64,000 nucleotides of DNA, taken from assembly GCF_963855985.1 (NCBI RefSeq), contig NC_087096.1:3720001-3784000 (forward strand), in the 5' to 3' direction. A program made the position numbers and the translations under genes. The notes under the pieces are model-generated. The model saw only the letters and a list, made by a program, of their open reading frames with translations. It was not told where the DNA came from and searched no databases. This DNA comes from Ostrinia nubilalis (lineage: Eukaryota; Arthropoda; Insecta; Lepidoptera; Crambidae). Positions within the stretch are counted from its first letter, which is position 1. The number at the start of each line of letters is the position of its first letter. Shown here piece after piece: positions 22,337-34,900 of this stretch.

Positions 22337-25300
22337 TTACGGGCACTCCAGTGGCTTTTCGGCCACATTTGAGTCTTCGTCTTCTTCCAAAATGCTCATC
22401 TGTGAACACTCGCCAGCTTCCTCTGTGAGTCTGGGCGAGCTATCGGGCGAGTGGATATTCAAAGTATTCATGATGCTCTCAAACTTGTCTCCCAAGTAAG
22501 GGTACTCCTTTTGTAAGGTCTCGACTATGAACTTCAGGCGGTCGTTGAGGGCCCGGGCCTGATTGTATTCTGTAAGCACGGCCGATTTAGGCTTCTTCAC
22601 CTTGACCGACTGGCGTTTGATGGCGGTGGCCAGCTCGTTGCCCAGACGTTGGCTTCGCACGACGCGCTCTAGCAACTGAAATGTTAAAGGGGTTTATCGT
22701 TTCGTCGCCTGTTGCTTAGTTAGGGTAATGGCATCCAAATATCGAAAGAGAATTCGCGTTACATGATAGTTTCACTTGGCAAAAACAGCGAGATTGATCA
22801 TTCTTAATGATGGTTAATTAGTTACATTTTGCTTTTTAGTGTGTATCTAAATTCTATGAAAAATACTATAATTAATAATTATAGAATTACACTATGGAGC
22901 GGAAAAAGTGCATAAAACAATTAATTTGCATCTCCAGGAAAATAAATTGTTGGTATAGATCATTTTATCCACGAAGACGCGCCCCACCAATTTTTGCCCG
23001 AGCAGTCCGAGCGTCATTATTGTAGTGTGCGTGTGCACTCATGTATAATTTAGCGTGTAGGGAATTAGGGATAACACTCTAACATTAGTGGAACAATGGT
23101 GAGGGCGCGTCTTCGTGGATGAAACGATCTATAATGAGGGCTATCGTTTTAGCGCTCACCAGTTAGCGCCACTGTAGAGTAAGGTTCTGTCACTTGCTAG
23201 TAGCGAAGACAGTGGCACCAACTGGTGAGCGCTAAAGAGGTAGGAGGACTAACGCATTTGCACTTATCAAGATGGCGCCACTGTAGAGTAAGGTCCTGTC
23301 AATCGCCAAGGGTGCCAACTGTTAAGTATAAAAACGATAGCCCTCATTGAGTTGAAATCTTCCACTGTGTATGTTGTTTTGTTACCCATTGTTTCTGGCG
23401 CTCTGCGTCACGGCACTCGTGCAGCAGGCTGGCAATATTTTCCTCGAGCTGCGCGTTGGTGACCGCGGTGTCCGTCACCTCGCGTTCTAGCCGCGCCTGC
23501 TCTTGCTGCAGATGCTCCATGTGGGTTTTGGCTTCGGCCAAGTCCTGGGAACAGTGTACCCCTACATACTGTGGCTCATCTTGGTGAATGAAATGGATTG
23601 GATTGGTCATTCAAGCATGTCATTTTTCGTGTCAGTAATATTAACCTAATATTGTTAGTGAGCTTATTAGGAGTAGCGACACAGCGAACACACCGCATCT
23701 CTGCGGCGGAGACGTCGCGGATGCGCAACGTTTCTGCCTAGAGTTTTCGCCTCGTGTTCGCCGCGCACCCGTGACGTCATTGCCGCGGAGACGCGGTGTG
23801 TTCGCCGCGTCGCCGCTCTACTTTGAAACCGCTTGCAATCCGCCAGTGTGGCAAGACCCTAACGATGAACTTAAGCCTACCGCATAATAGGCCACAAAAG
23901 GTATCCTTTAATTTGATCCGCAGCGTTCGTTTACCACAGAAAAGGCCAGGTCTTCGGCCACAAAGTCAGAAGGTAGCATGTCGTCGTGATAGAAAAATAC
24001 ACGCAATTTCACTATTTCTTCAATTTCATTCCCAACCTTGGTGACCCTCGCGACGTCAGCTCTAGCCAGGCGCAGCTTGTGATGGTAAACCGACTCCGAG
24101 GTCTGCCCCAAGGCGCCGTGGGCTTTTTCCACAGCAGCGGCCGCGCGGGTCTTCTCCATGGCTGTCTCACGCCGCGTCACGTACAAGGCCAGATCTTTGG
24201 CCACACTCAGAAGATAGCTCTCTTCGTCATAGAAGCATACATGCATTTTAGTTTCAAACCTTGGTAACTCTCGCGACGTCACCTCTAGCCAGGCGCAGCT
24301 TGTGATGGTACACCGACTGCGCCACGTACAAGGCCAGATGTTTGGCCACACTCAGAAGGTAGAATCTCATCGTGATAGAAGAATACACTCAATTCTTTAT
24401 TATGATTTTTTTTTTCAAACCTTGGTTACTCTTGCGACGTCAGCTCTAGCTAGTCGCAGCTTGTGATGGTACACCGACTGCGAGGTTTGCCCGGAGGCGC
24501 CGTGGGCTTTTTCCACAGCAGCGGCCGCGCGGGTCTTCTCCATGGCTGTCTCACGCCGCGTCACGTACAAAGCCAGATCTTCGGCCAGCTTCTCGCCGGT
24601 ACGGCGGAGTTGCTCGCGACGTACCTAGAAAAGTTCATGAATTTATACTACTATTGTAATAAGGACCAATATCAATGATGATGCAACTGTCAGGAGAACT
24701 AAAGAAGCTCAATATAGTGTCATACAGTGCTGCAGTCCCTTTTGTCCCTATGTCTGAGAGTCCTCCGCCTGGACATGAGCTCCCCTGGCCTACCTGGAAA
24801 TTTTTAAATAGACTTCGGACGCAGGTCGGCCGTAGTAAGGACAATCTGTTCAGGTGGGGATTCTTAGATGGCTCAAACTTTGAGTGCAGGTGTGGTTTTG
24901 TTCCCCAGTCGACGAAGCACATGATGTCGGTGCCCTGCGTGCCCAAACAACTACACGCAAGAAGATTTAATGAAGGCTGACGCTGTGTAGGTTTGTTGTC
25001 GACACGACAAGAAGAAGAAGTGCTGCAGTATAAATTCAAGACCGCTGACCCTTGCAAGGGATTCAACATTATGCGGCGTGGTGTAGTTTGGTGAGTATGG
25101 TTTGCTCACCTCCATTCGATGAATCTCGTTGCGCATTTGCCCAATTTCACCTGCCGCCGACTTGGCGTTGTGAATATTTTTCTTCAGTTCCACCGCTAAT
25201 ATTCCCTAAAATTAACGATAGATTTAATTATTATCATTCAGATACTTGATTAATGGTGTTGCTGAATGTAAAATACCTTTCTCTGCCAAATCAGTGCTTC

Positions 25301-28300
25301 TCGTTGAACACGATCCAAATCTTGTGTGAGGTTCACTTTTTCTTTATCCATGTTCTCAATCTCCTCTTCCAATTGAATTATTTGCGTCTCCGAATCCTGA
25401 AAGAAACGGAAAACTTTTTACCAACTTTTTACCAACGTTTTACCAACGTCGAATAGAACGCAAATGAGTTTCAGTTCTATCCATAATCAATGAAATGGAA
25501 AGTTCCTTCAATAAGGGACTTAAATTGTTGCTGATGTTGTCCTCTGTGCATTAGCCCAGAAATCACGCGAGCGCCCTCTAACAAGCTATCAAGTGAAGCA
25601 ACAGAATCACCTTATGCGTGCTCTCCAATATAAGACCTCGACGTTCTCTCTCTTTCAATCAGTACCAAGATGAAGCAGCAGAATTACCGAACGTACCTTC
25701 AAATTAGCGACGTATTCGTGCGTAATAGCCTGCGTGGACCTCTGCGCGTTTTCGTTGCGTTCCGTCGCATCCTTGCGCGTGCGCTCCAAGACTTCCAGGC
25801 GGCCGCGCAGACAGCGCTCTACTCACCCGCGCCCCGTCAACCGTGGTCCTTGACTTTGCCTAGTAGTTTTCATGGCGCGTGCGCTCTCTTTCAAGCATTC
25901 ACGCAGCAGAATTATCTTACTCACCCTCATTATTATAACTATCTTCAGAACTATTTTACTTACCTTCAAATTAGCGACGTATTCGTGCGTAATAGCCTGC
26001 GTGGACCTCTGCGCGTTTTCGTTGCGTTCCGTCGCATCCTTGCGCATGCGCTCCAAGACTTCCAGGCGGCCGCGCAGACAGCGCTGTACTCGCCCGCGCT
26101 CCGTCAACCGTGGCCCTTGACTTTCCCTAGTAGTTTTCATGGCGCGTGCGCTCTCTTTCAAGCATTCACGCAGCAGAATTATCTTACTCACCCTCATTAT
26201 TATAACTATCTTCAGAACTATTTTACTTACCTTCAAATTAGCGACGTATTCGTGCGTAATAGCCTGCGTGGACCTCTGCGCGTTTTCGTTGCGTTCCGTC
26301 GCATCCTTGCGCGTGCGCTCCAAGACTTCCAGGCGGCCGCGTAGCGAGCGCAGACAGCGCTCCACGCGCCCGCGCTCCGTCAACACGTTCTCGCACTCGG
26401 CCTGGATGCGCATCGTCTTCTGCTCGCAGATTTGGATCTCTGAAGGGGTAAGATACATAATATAAAGCCCGGTCTGTGAGCACGTAGAATTTTATGCGGC
26501 ATGTTAAACGTTTCGTACAGAGACTTATACTACTATTGAGACTTTGGTAGATTGGAATCGAGGTTTTTGGGCGATTATGCAGTGCACGGGATCCAAACCT
26601 TTTCCGATATCTTGATCCGAAACTTACGAAAGAAACCGCTCTATTAATTAAATTGGGATATAAGCTTGATGACGAGGTCACTTTGACCCCATGGATTCAG
26701 TGCACAGGCTGTTTATTCACAGACGTCTCACTAGACTGATGAACTGACGATGTCATTCTGACAGTAGGCGTACAGCACTTGACTCTGACCTATCATTGGC
26801 AGAATCGCTGCGTGGCGCTCTACGCGTTTCCGCGAGACAATCCATCAAAAAAACACGATCTGATTTTGAGTGATATGAAAAAGGTCTCACGTTTGTTGAT
26901 GAGGTTGATATCAGCGATAATCTTCTGGTGGTGCGCGGTGAGCTTGACGACGTGGCCCTGCAGCCGCAGCCACTCGTGCTGCATGCCCTCGGTGCGCTCG
27001 CGCAGGCTCTTGATCTGCTGCTCCAACTCCTCGATGCGCCGCTCTTGAGGGGATTTCATCTAGAAGTAACAGGTCTTTGTAGAGCGTATCAGATCTCAAC
27101 ATTAAAAGAAGGTACCTACATGTAGGTACTATTAATGTAGTATTGAATGAAATACTTGTGAAGGCACATCAAGCCGTCTTCACCCAAATGGCCCCATTTA
27201 GACACTTCTAACGACTAATAAGACGCCAGGATCGGTAATAGGTCCTGGCGTCTCTCCTATGTAAGTACATAGGAGAGCAATTACTTTGAGGTCAATTTAT
27301 CTCGATAAAAGTCTTTATAGAGGATTTCAACCTACTCAAAAAATATACAATTTGCGAAATATTTTTCAAGGAACGACTGCAAATGTTCTTTGTAGTCATA
27401 ACATTATAATCCTAATAGAGTCATAATCGTAGTAAAACTTACATCGAAAATCTCCTTGAGAGCGTTGAACTTCTTGATGATGATGTCCAACTCCCTCTGC
27501 TTCCTGGTCACCAGCAGCGCCTTCTGGTCGTACTTCTCCTGCAGCTGGTCGATTTCCTTCTCCCTCTGGCGGACCTTGGCCAGGTTCTCCTCGAGGATAA
27601 GGTTGTTGCGCGCCTGCTTGCTGCGGTGGACTTCTATGTCCAACATCACTTTGGCGTGTTGATTCTCCATAGCCATTAGGGATATTTCCTGATGGAATCG
27701 ATAAAAACCAAATAAATATTGGACGATACTGGATCAAGGTTTCTATCAAGCATATTGATAAATCGTGGTCATTTAGCTTAATTGAATTAGCAGCAGGTTA
27801 TGAAGTCAGTATGTGAGATTAGTTGTTATGCGGATCCTGAAAAATCATACCTGTTTCCTAGACATTTCCCTCATCTTCTTGATCCCGTTGGCCATAGACT
27901 CCACGGCCTTGTCATTTAGCAGACACTCCTGGAGATTCGTAAGGATCTCATTCTCCAATTTAAGTCTGTACTCTGTCTTACGATCGACCTCTTTGTCCGT
28001 GCTCTTCAGTATATTGAGCATTGTTTGGTTCTCCTGTAATTTTTATCAATAGTTTAGCAAAATTGACAGTATCTTATTCAAAGGGCTGTGAAATAATTAA
28101 ACTTACCGATTTGATCATTTCTTGGTCTCTTTCAGTCATTTCAATGGATTCGCCTAGTTCACCGATCTGAGTTTCTAGAGTCGTTCTTTTTGTATCTTCT
28201 GTATCATCTGTATGTTTCGCAAAATAAAACTTAGTTAATTTATAGTACATATTTTATATCTGATTCCATCCTGTTCGATCGACCAGTTGCACAACATTAT

Positions 28301-31300
28301 GTATATGGCAGCACACAATCATGTGTGCAGAAACCCATTGGTTTCTTGGTTGGTATTTAATGATAAGATGGGTCATATACTTACACAGCTTGGTGGCGTG
28401 TTCGATGTCGTAGATGAGTTTGTCCTTGTTCATGGCAAGCTCCTTGCCGCGGTTCATCTCCTCCATCACCACCTTCTTCGTGATCTCCAGGTTGTTCAGC
28501 AAAGTACGGTAGTTCTCTTGTAGTATTCTACGGGACATTACAGTACGTAAGTCGCAAGAGTATTTACCTCAGATTAAAATTAGCTAGAATTCTAGGTATA
28601 CAATCTTATACCAAAATTGAGCTACTTAATCCGATCAATTTTGTACAACTTACTTGTAATCGTCTCTTACAGAATCGTATACTTTGTCCCGCTGTTGTAT
28701 ATTCACCAACACAGAGTTCCAGAGGCTCACCAGCCTTTTCTTATCCAGTTCCAAGTCTTCCAGCTCCGCAGCGTATGCTGTCACCTAGAAATTGTCATAA
28801 CGATCGAATATTATTTAGAAGGGTTTGACGATTACGGAAATATTTGGAATACCTAAGTATTGTAGGTACCTTATCATTCACTTTCTCCATCTCGACGTTT
28901 TTGATTTCCAGCTGTTTTTGGAACATTTCCAGCTTCGACTCCAACTTCCATACTTCATTGCTGAGACCGTAAATGATCATATCCTGGAAAAAAAACGTCA
29001 TCATTAAAGAATTTCATGTTTACCTATTTCTTAGCGCCTACTTATGTCCAAACTCATTGGACTGCCTAAGTGTGGATCACCTTGGGCTGATCATGAGCAT
29101 CTAATGCCTATGCCACTTAGTCCAGTTGTGAACTAACCTGGTCCGATGATGCCCCATCTATACTATCCTTACCAGTTGCCTCTTCTCGTCAGCTAACGCG
29201 CGTTTCTCAGCTCGCATCTTGTCGGACATGCGCTGGCTGACGGTGAGGTCCGACTCCGTCTCCTCGCGCCATTCTTCCAGCTGGCGGCATAGGGTTGTGA
29301 GAGCTTCCAGCTCTTCGGTGGCTTCGCTTTCTGGTGAGTGGAAATGAGAAATATCTTAGATATCTGCCCTGCTAAGCTAGTTTTTCAGCCAAAGTCCTAA
29401 GGTGTAGTTAGCTATCATATTGTCTTTCTCGAATGGAATTTTGAATGTCAAGGACATTTTTAAAACTTTTGATAAGAAGGAGGGTGGACCACAAGCTATA
29501 CATATTTATGTAAGCAGAAAAGGAGATCGTGGTTACCGAGGTGGTAAGTGTTAATAATATGACTCTATTGAACTATTGTGCGTGGGTAGAATAGTTGTTA
29601 CTGCATACCTGTAACAATGTCCTGCTCCAGCTTTTCTTTGGCGCGCTTGTATTTCTCGTTAGCCTCGCGCGCTCTCTCTTCCGCGGCCTGCCTGTCCTTC
29701 GTCTTTTGGGTCAGTGTGGTTTCATATTCGCCTATCAACGCCTAAAATAACAACGAAACTAATTTGTACTCTAAAATACATAACCCGATGGATAGGTCTT
29801 TTTATAAAAAAAGTACATGATAAAATTTTAGTAATAAGTTTTATGACAATCTCACCCTTTGTGCATTAGTGTCGTGATCGCTGCGGTATATGGCTTCCAG
29901 ATCTCTATCATAGCCCAGTTTACTAAGACGGAGTTCTTCTTTCTGCAATGAGATTTTATTTTAAACGGTCCTTAACCAACTCGATGGGTGCCGGGAATAA
30001 AGCCACAATCGACAAAACACAATTTTACAGGAGAAGAGATTTAGTGTCAATTTTGAATAAATCTAAACTACGAGGCGTAGCAAAACGGTTTGTATATCAA
30101 ACAATGTGCTTAAGGTTATAGTTCTTAGAATATACTTTAAAAAAGGTAGAAATACATAAGTATTGCCGCTTCATACATTGAAAGTCGGTTCCGTAAGAGT
30201 CCATTGTGGTTTTATTCCGGTAAAAAGTGTGCAATTAATCAAACAGCAATAGTGTATTGCAGCCTCAGGCGCTGATCTGAAGGATACAGTAATAGCCGTT
30301 TGCTTGTAGAAGATTTAAATAAAAGTTTTAACATTGTATATGGCACGATTATTCCGGTCAACAAATTTTAAATGATGAATGTGAATAACGATTCAATATC
30401 CATAGTGCTTTTGGTAAATCAGGCAGTTTCAAAGATAAAATTCTGAAAAAAATTCAAAAGGTGTATAGGGACTCGCAGTTTACTAAAATCACTTAATCGG
30501 AAAACTGCTGCTATGGCTATTGCGGCTTTATTCCAGGCACCCATCGAACTGATGCCTTCCTAGTTCCGAATGTACTCTTTGAATATGATAAACGTTTACC
30601 AGATTCAGTATCTCCTCCTCAGCGATCTGGTTCTCCTTCTCGAGAAAGTGCTTGAGGGTCATCTGGAAGCGCTGCATGAGCGGGTGTGTGGACTCCAGCA
30701 CCGCCGGCATGGCGCCGATGTCGCGCTTGCTGCGCCATCTTTGGAAGAATTCAAATTCAATTTCAGTTAAACACTGCAACTTTTACTATTTAAAGGCATG
30801 CACGTCGGGTTGCACACTCACGTAATGTAGTTTTTAAAGCTTTTATCTCTCTATCTAGTTAACTGTAATTCAAGTTCAATTGACGCAGATCATCATATCG
30901 TTTAAAAACGATAGCGTTATCATCATGACGTTGCCTTAATACTTTGACTGAGGTCCTTAAATGTGATAGGTTACCCAGACTTTTATTATTTGTAAAAGAA
31001 TGGAGAAAAAAAGGACAAGAAAATAATAATAAATTAAGTTTAGTGAGTGTACCCGCATGTACTTACTGTGCTACCGTGATCAAAATTTTAAGTCTAGCGC
31101 CATGGCATAAAGTTAAACTCTGATAACTCAACTACATACTCATCAAACACCTCCCGTCCGGCCTTCTTGCACCGGCACTGGTCCACCGGGCACGCACAGC
31201 ACTTGCAGATGCCGTCTTCGAACTGAGGCTCGTCATTGCATTCGCAAACGTGGGGCTCCTACAACAAAAGTTATTAATTATGAAGCTAAAATTATATTGA

Positions 31301-31623
31301 AATTTATTTATTCATTTATTGCACCTTTAAAGGCTATTGTCGCAGACCAGATTTCGTCTGAAACTTGGAACAATTTATTCAGATGCCCAGACTGTTTTTT
31401 AGGTTGAGAATGGTTATTTTTATCCCTACCGACTGTTAAAACTTACATGCGGAAATATGATCTTCTCATTCTTGAAGAGCAGACAGGTCTCCTCGTGTAC
31501 TACGATCTCGTGCTCATCTCTGGGACACACGCAGCTTGGCGACAGCAGCGGTGAGGAGCTGGAACTGTCGTCTGTGCACGGGCACTGCTGGTACGACCCA
31601 CCAGACCTGGTTGACTCTGACAT
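22337..31623 (-). CDS. CCDC40: CCDC40 orthologue, axonemal ruler coiled-coil protein (19 exons, about 1008 aa)
   Basis: Nineteen minus-strand exons with GT-AG borders and unbroken phase (3027 nt): 31447-31623, 31140-31258, 30600-30738, 29856-29942, 29609-29741, 29173-29330, 28870-28983, 28654-28784, 28385-28527, 28107-28207, 27851-28033, 27443-27688, 26891-27059, 26231-26439, 25277-25396, 25110-25205, 24421-24624, 23386-23544, 22337-22675. Residues 1-100 are Ser- and Cys-rich; from STHPLMQRFQ on, the protein is nearly all coiled coil. Family matches include ESTHPLMQRF, EWLRLQG, MRNEIHRMEV, LYVTRRETAMEKTR and a KEYPYL end, all at the order and spacing of vertebrate CCDC40 (about 1,140 aa). With CCDC39, CCDC40 forms the 96-nm ruler on doublet microtubules and fixes inner dynein arms; in moths the obvious site is the sperm tail. 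Divergent from IFT56. Exons 14 and 17 have partial duplicates in introns. Minus-strand AATAAA at about 22274 may be the poly(A) signal. Confidence 0.93.
22966..23131. mobile_element. MITE in CCDC40 intron 18
   Basis: TAGATCATTTTATCCACGAA and TTCGTGGATGAAACGATCTA are inverted ends, and pairing continues through GACGCGCC/GGCGCGTC. It abuts the next MITE. Confidence 0.7.
23134..23347. mobile_element. MITE, ATGAGGGCTATCG family, copy 1
   Basis: The ends ATGAGGGCTATCGTTTT and its complement bound two inner sub-repeats (GCGCCACTGTAGAGTAAGG, twice). A second copy lies in opposite orientation at 60800-61011. It ends 38 bp from the donor of CCDC40 exon 18. Confidence 0.85.
23672..23821. mobile_element. 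GC-rich MITE in CCDC40 intron 17
   Basis: CAGCGAACACACCGC and GCGGTGTGTTCGCCG form inverted arms of a 150-bp GC-rich hairpin containing GTGACGTC. Confidence 0.65.
23935..24420 (-). pseudogene. Partial duplicate copies of CCDC40 exon 17
   Basis: Next to the real exon (24421-24624) lie copy B (24260-about 24360, internally deleted), copy A (24037-about 24210, carrying most of the exon's 3' part and its AAG/GTTGGG donor) and a short relic at 23935-23970. Copy A still reads LALYVTRRETAMEKTR and SVYHHKLRLARADVARVTK. All lack the exon's original 5' border. They may be silent or occasionally spliced. Confidence 0.8.
24672..25022 (+). mobile_element. LINE 3' end with GAA tail, copy 1
   Basis: The plus frame 24675-24980 reads [20 protein letters not shown] followed by a C..CG..PQSTKHMM stretch, the zinc-knuckle-like C terminus of a non-LTR retrotransposon polyprotein. 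It ends in GTTGTCGACACGACAAGAAG with a short GAA repeat. Related copies are at 40473-40722 (minus) and about 43740-43825. It sits in CCDC40 intron 16. Confidence 0.8.
25697..26230 (-). pseudogene. Two extra 267-bp tandem copies of CCDC40 exon 14
   Basis: The exon's 3' border plus donor recurs at 25697, 25964 and 26231, an exact 267-bp period (89 codons). Copies 1 and 2 carry the exon's last roughly 50 codons and about 130 bp of following intron, but differ from the real exon upstream, lacking its acceptor. The middle copy is still open in the exon's frame; copy 1 meets a stop just upstream of its exon-like part. Donors GTAAGT and GTACGT are retained. Confidence 0.85.
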
Positions 31624-31698
31624 TGTTCACAACTTTTTTAAAGAAATTCACGTAAACATCTACAAAATTGCGCGTCCTTTCAAAACTCAGCTTTGTTT

Positions 31699-31711
31699 GT
31701 TGCTAGGCAAC
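31699..31711. promoter_or_regulatory. RFX X-box, CCDC40-proximal
   Basis: GTTGCTAGGCAAC: inverted half-sites GTTGCT and GGCAAC with a 1-bp spacer, about 76 bp upstream of the CCDC40 start. It fits the RFX consensus (GTNRCC-N-RGYAAC) with one mismatch in the left half. Confidence 0.75.
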
Positions 31712-31815
31712 CGTTTATCTTTTTAATTAGCGTCAAGTGAGATTGTCATGTAAACAGATAAATTGATTAAATACTTTTTAGTTTCGATCAAACTTTTTCA
31801 GGTTTCCCGCGCTCT

Positions 31816-31829
31816 GTTGCCATGGCAAC
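31816..31829. promoter_or_regulatory. RFX X-box, IFT56-proximal, perfect palindrome
   Basis: GTTGCCATGGCAAC is a full match to the RFX X-box, with a 2-bp spacer, 72 bp upstream of the IFT56 start. Confidence 0.85.
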
Positions 31830-31900
31830 CGTTTAATGTCAACAAACGCGCCAAACCTGAGTTGTGATTGTGAAGTGTTTGTTTTTAAAATAAAATAATA

Positions 31901-34900
31901 ATGGTAAGTAGAATGTGAATTATTTGCTTATCGTCATCAGTAAGTGTATTCTGCAGTAGGTACGAATACCAACTTTCATTCCTAGATCGAACATAATATC
32001 CTACTATTAAATCTCATTTTCATCTCTGCATGTCGCATGCTAAATGCATTAATTAAACAATACTGGCAATCTGGCAATGTTTGGTTGATGGGCCACTTGT
32101 CAACAATCTTTGAAAATAATAAACGTAAAGTAAAATAACTAAGTTCAAGAGTTCTCTGTTGAAGCACTAATAAAATGTAACAGATCCTGTCGCGCTCGAA
32201 GCCAGCAGCCGACAGTCGCGGCAATACGGGCAGCAGTTCAGCCAAAAAGAGCTTCCCCGAACTCGAGGACTTCGTGCACAAGAGAGATTATGTTGGAGCA
32301 CTCACTATGCTCGAGGTAAGCCTGTGTGTGCGGCTCTACAATACCTAACCTGGTTTAGTGGAACACAATAGTTTAGAAGCGGTGAAAGTTACAGGGACTC
32401 AGGAATCAAAAAATACCATCTTCATTGTACCGTAAAACTTGACTTTTCGGCTCCACTCGGCTACTTCACCAGAAGTTACAGGTTCGATGCCTGTACAAAA
32501 ATGTGTGTTTATTGAATATTCTGTTCAGCATAGGCTTTTTTCACACCACGACACAACTCTTTATCTATTTCTTGATCAAGATCTTGCAAAACACAGTTTT
32601 GATCAGTTTTATGCGTTACCTTTAATGTTGTTACCAGTTTTTTTTTTTATTTGGAATTAGATACTGTATAATATGTCCGATTTCTTTAGTTCCTCCAACA
32701 CGAAGGCAACACAGAGGTTTGGGCGGACGCGTGGGCGGCGTGGTGCTGGTTCCACCTGGGCGAATACAGACGAGCACTTGACGCCTACTTACGTGTGCGC
32801 AGTCGGGAAAAGCTAGATCCACGTGTGGCTGATCACATCGCCTTGGACGTCGCCGTCTGCTACTTCTACTTAGGTTTGATAACAAAAACATGAGGCAATA
32901 CTGTGTGAATGGCGTACCTTACTGCAAGCTAGCTCAATCTAGGCGAGTACAGGCGTGGCATCGCCTTGGACGTCATTGTCTACTACTTCTACTTAGGTTT
33001 GATGCAACTCAAGATCGGCCATTCTCAGATGAGCTAGTTTTTGCGTGTCCGGGCTGTTAAATCGTTAAAAATGACAAATTAGAGACATGCATGTATTTTT
33101 ATATGTTACTTAACAACCCCATCCAGTTGTGCATTAAATCATAGGCCTCTATTTTAAGTATTTGTGACTTAATTAATTTCATTAACCTCTGTTCTCTAAT
33201 TACCGTTACGCGTCCGCAGACCGACTTAATGTTAAAACTTGGCTGTAATTTTTATGTCGTATAGATTTGGTTTACTCCATTAAACATTTTAAAGAGTACA
33301 AAAGATTGTCTTACGCATAGCAAAATATCTATTCAATAGAACCATTCTGTAAATAATTAGAATTAAAAAACTGCTTGTCCGAGCGAAAGTCCTAATTCCC
33401 GTGACGTTTTCTGTTTTTGGGCACACAAGCCTAAATAATGATATTTGACACATCATTTACGCGCGCGGCGCGAGCCCTTAGTTAGTTCTAAGACCTGTTA
33501 GCAAGTAGACGTCTATTGCGTTGGCGTACCGTCGATGAATTGCGTAAGAGTATAATTACCATATCTTTGGTTTTCAATTTTTCTATTTACCATGTCCTTA
33601 TTTTTATACTCGATTTTTGAAGGTAGATCCACGTTGTTAATTTAAATAGATTCAATACTTTAGCCTTCATATGTTGTAGTAAGACAGTATTTGCATACGC
33701 TGAAGATTTTGGAAATTTTGAAGAAAAACTATCGTTTTATAATTTCCATGTACTAATTACCGTATATTTATAATCACCGTTGTATGAAATTATTACCTAC
33801 AAATTGCACTCACGATTGAATAAGTATGATGATAAAATATGAAATATACCTAGACTTTCGCATAACAACTGTACGGACTTTCGTTAGAGTAACCTCGAAA
33901 TAGATTCGATTTCATGACGAATGTTCAGCTTCAGTTGCTGCATGGTTGTTGGATTTAAGAGTATATTTTAACCCCTAAGGTGACCCCACAAAAAGAAGTT
34001 ACCTGGAGTGAAATCGGGGCTTTCTGATGGCCAGGAGATGTCACCCCTGCATGAAACATGTCTCGTACCAGATATTTATTTTTACTATTAGTATAATTGA
34101 TATTAACATCTTAAATCATTTATTAATTCTAATATAATACCATTAACATCTATCCATAATACCTTTGCCCTAAGAAGATGAGATTTTCCAACAGTAACAC
34201 TTACCTGACGTGATCACATTAAGAACAAAAGAGAACAAATCAACAGACAATGGGACTTTTCAAGGCAAGATTGTATAGGCACTTTGTACCATCCTAAACT
34301 GCATCCTACCTGCTTTGTTATGCATAGAAAAAACTTCGTGATATGCAATGGGTACTGGACAGAAGAAGCTTGGAGAACAAACTATATACAAATGGATCCT
34401 AAAACCCATGTAGACATGGCATCGACTTAGCCTCGCAAATGTAGAAATACTTAACTGTCATTATTACAAATTCAATTTAATCTGATAATTGGTGATGGCT
34501 GATCGCAGATAGATGAAAAAGAGGAAAAATCACTTAAATCATTAATTAATTTTTCGATATATGCATATCCGAAAAATCAAATTTGTGAGATCTCCTGATC
34601 CATTATCTGTACGTTAAATCGTTTGTACCACATTGAAATCAAATAAATGATGATTAAGATTCTGACGAAATGTGACACGTAGCCCCTTCTGGCCGAAACT
34701 AAGTGTTCCTGTTATAGCCTCAATTATTGCAGTATACTGAAAATATCTTGATACAATAAATAATAGAAATGAGTGTTTTCCTGTTTTCAAAGGGTTATTA
34801 AGTGTACCTACAGCATTTTTTATGACGCTATATATTTATATACAAATTTATCAATGCAAGATATTGTTTTCTTGCTATTTTGCATATTTTTTCTAATTAC

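Larger units (their letters stand above)
31624..31900. promoter_or_regulatory. Bidirectional CCDC40/IFT56 promoter
   Basis: Only 277 bp separate the start codons of two divergent ciliary genes. The stretch has two RFX X-boxes (separate entries), each followed by CGTTTA, plus TTTCCCGC at 31803 and AACGCGCC at 31844, which resemble E2F-type sites. No TATA box is evident on either side. Confidence 0.8.

Noticed and set aside
25670..26344. 224-codon plus frame over the exon 14 repeats
   Set aside because: It is the antisense shadow of three tandem copies of a coiled-coil exon; the minus strand carries the family match and splice sites.
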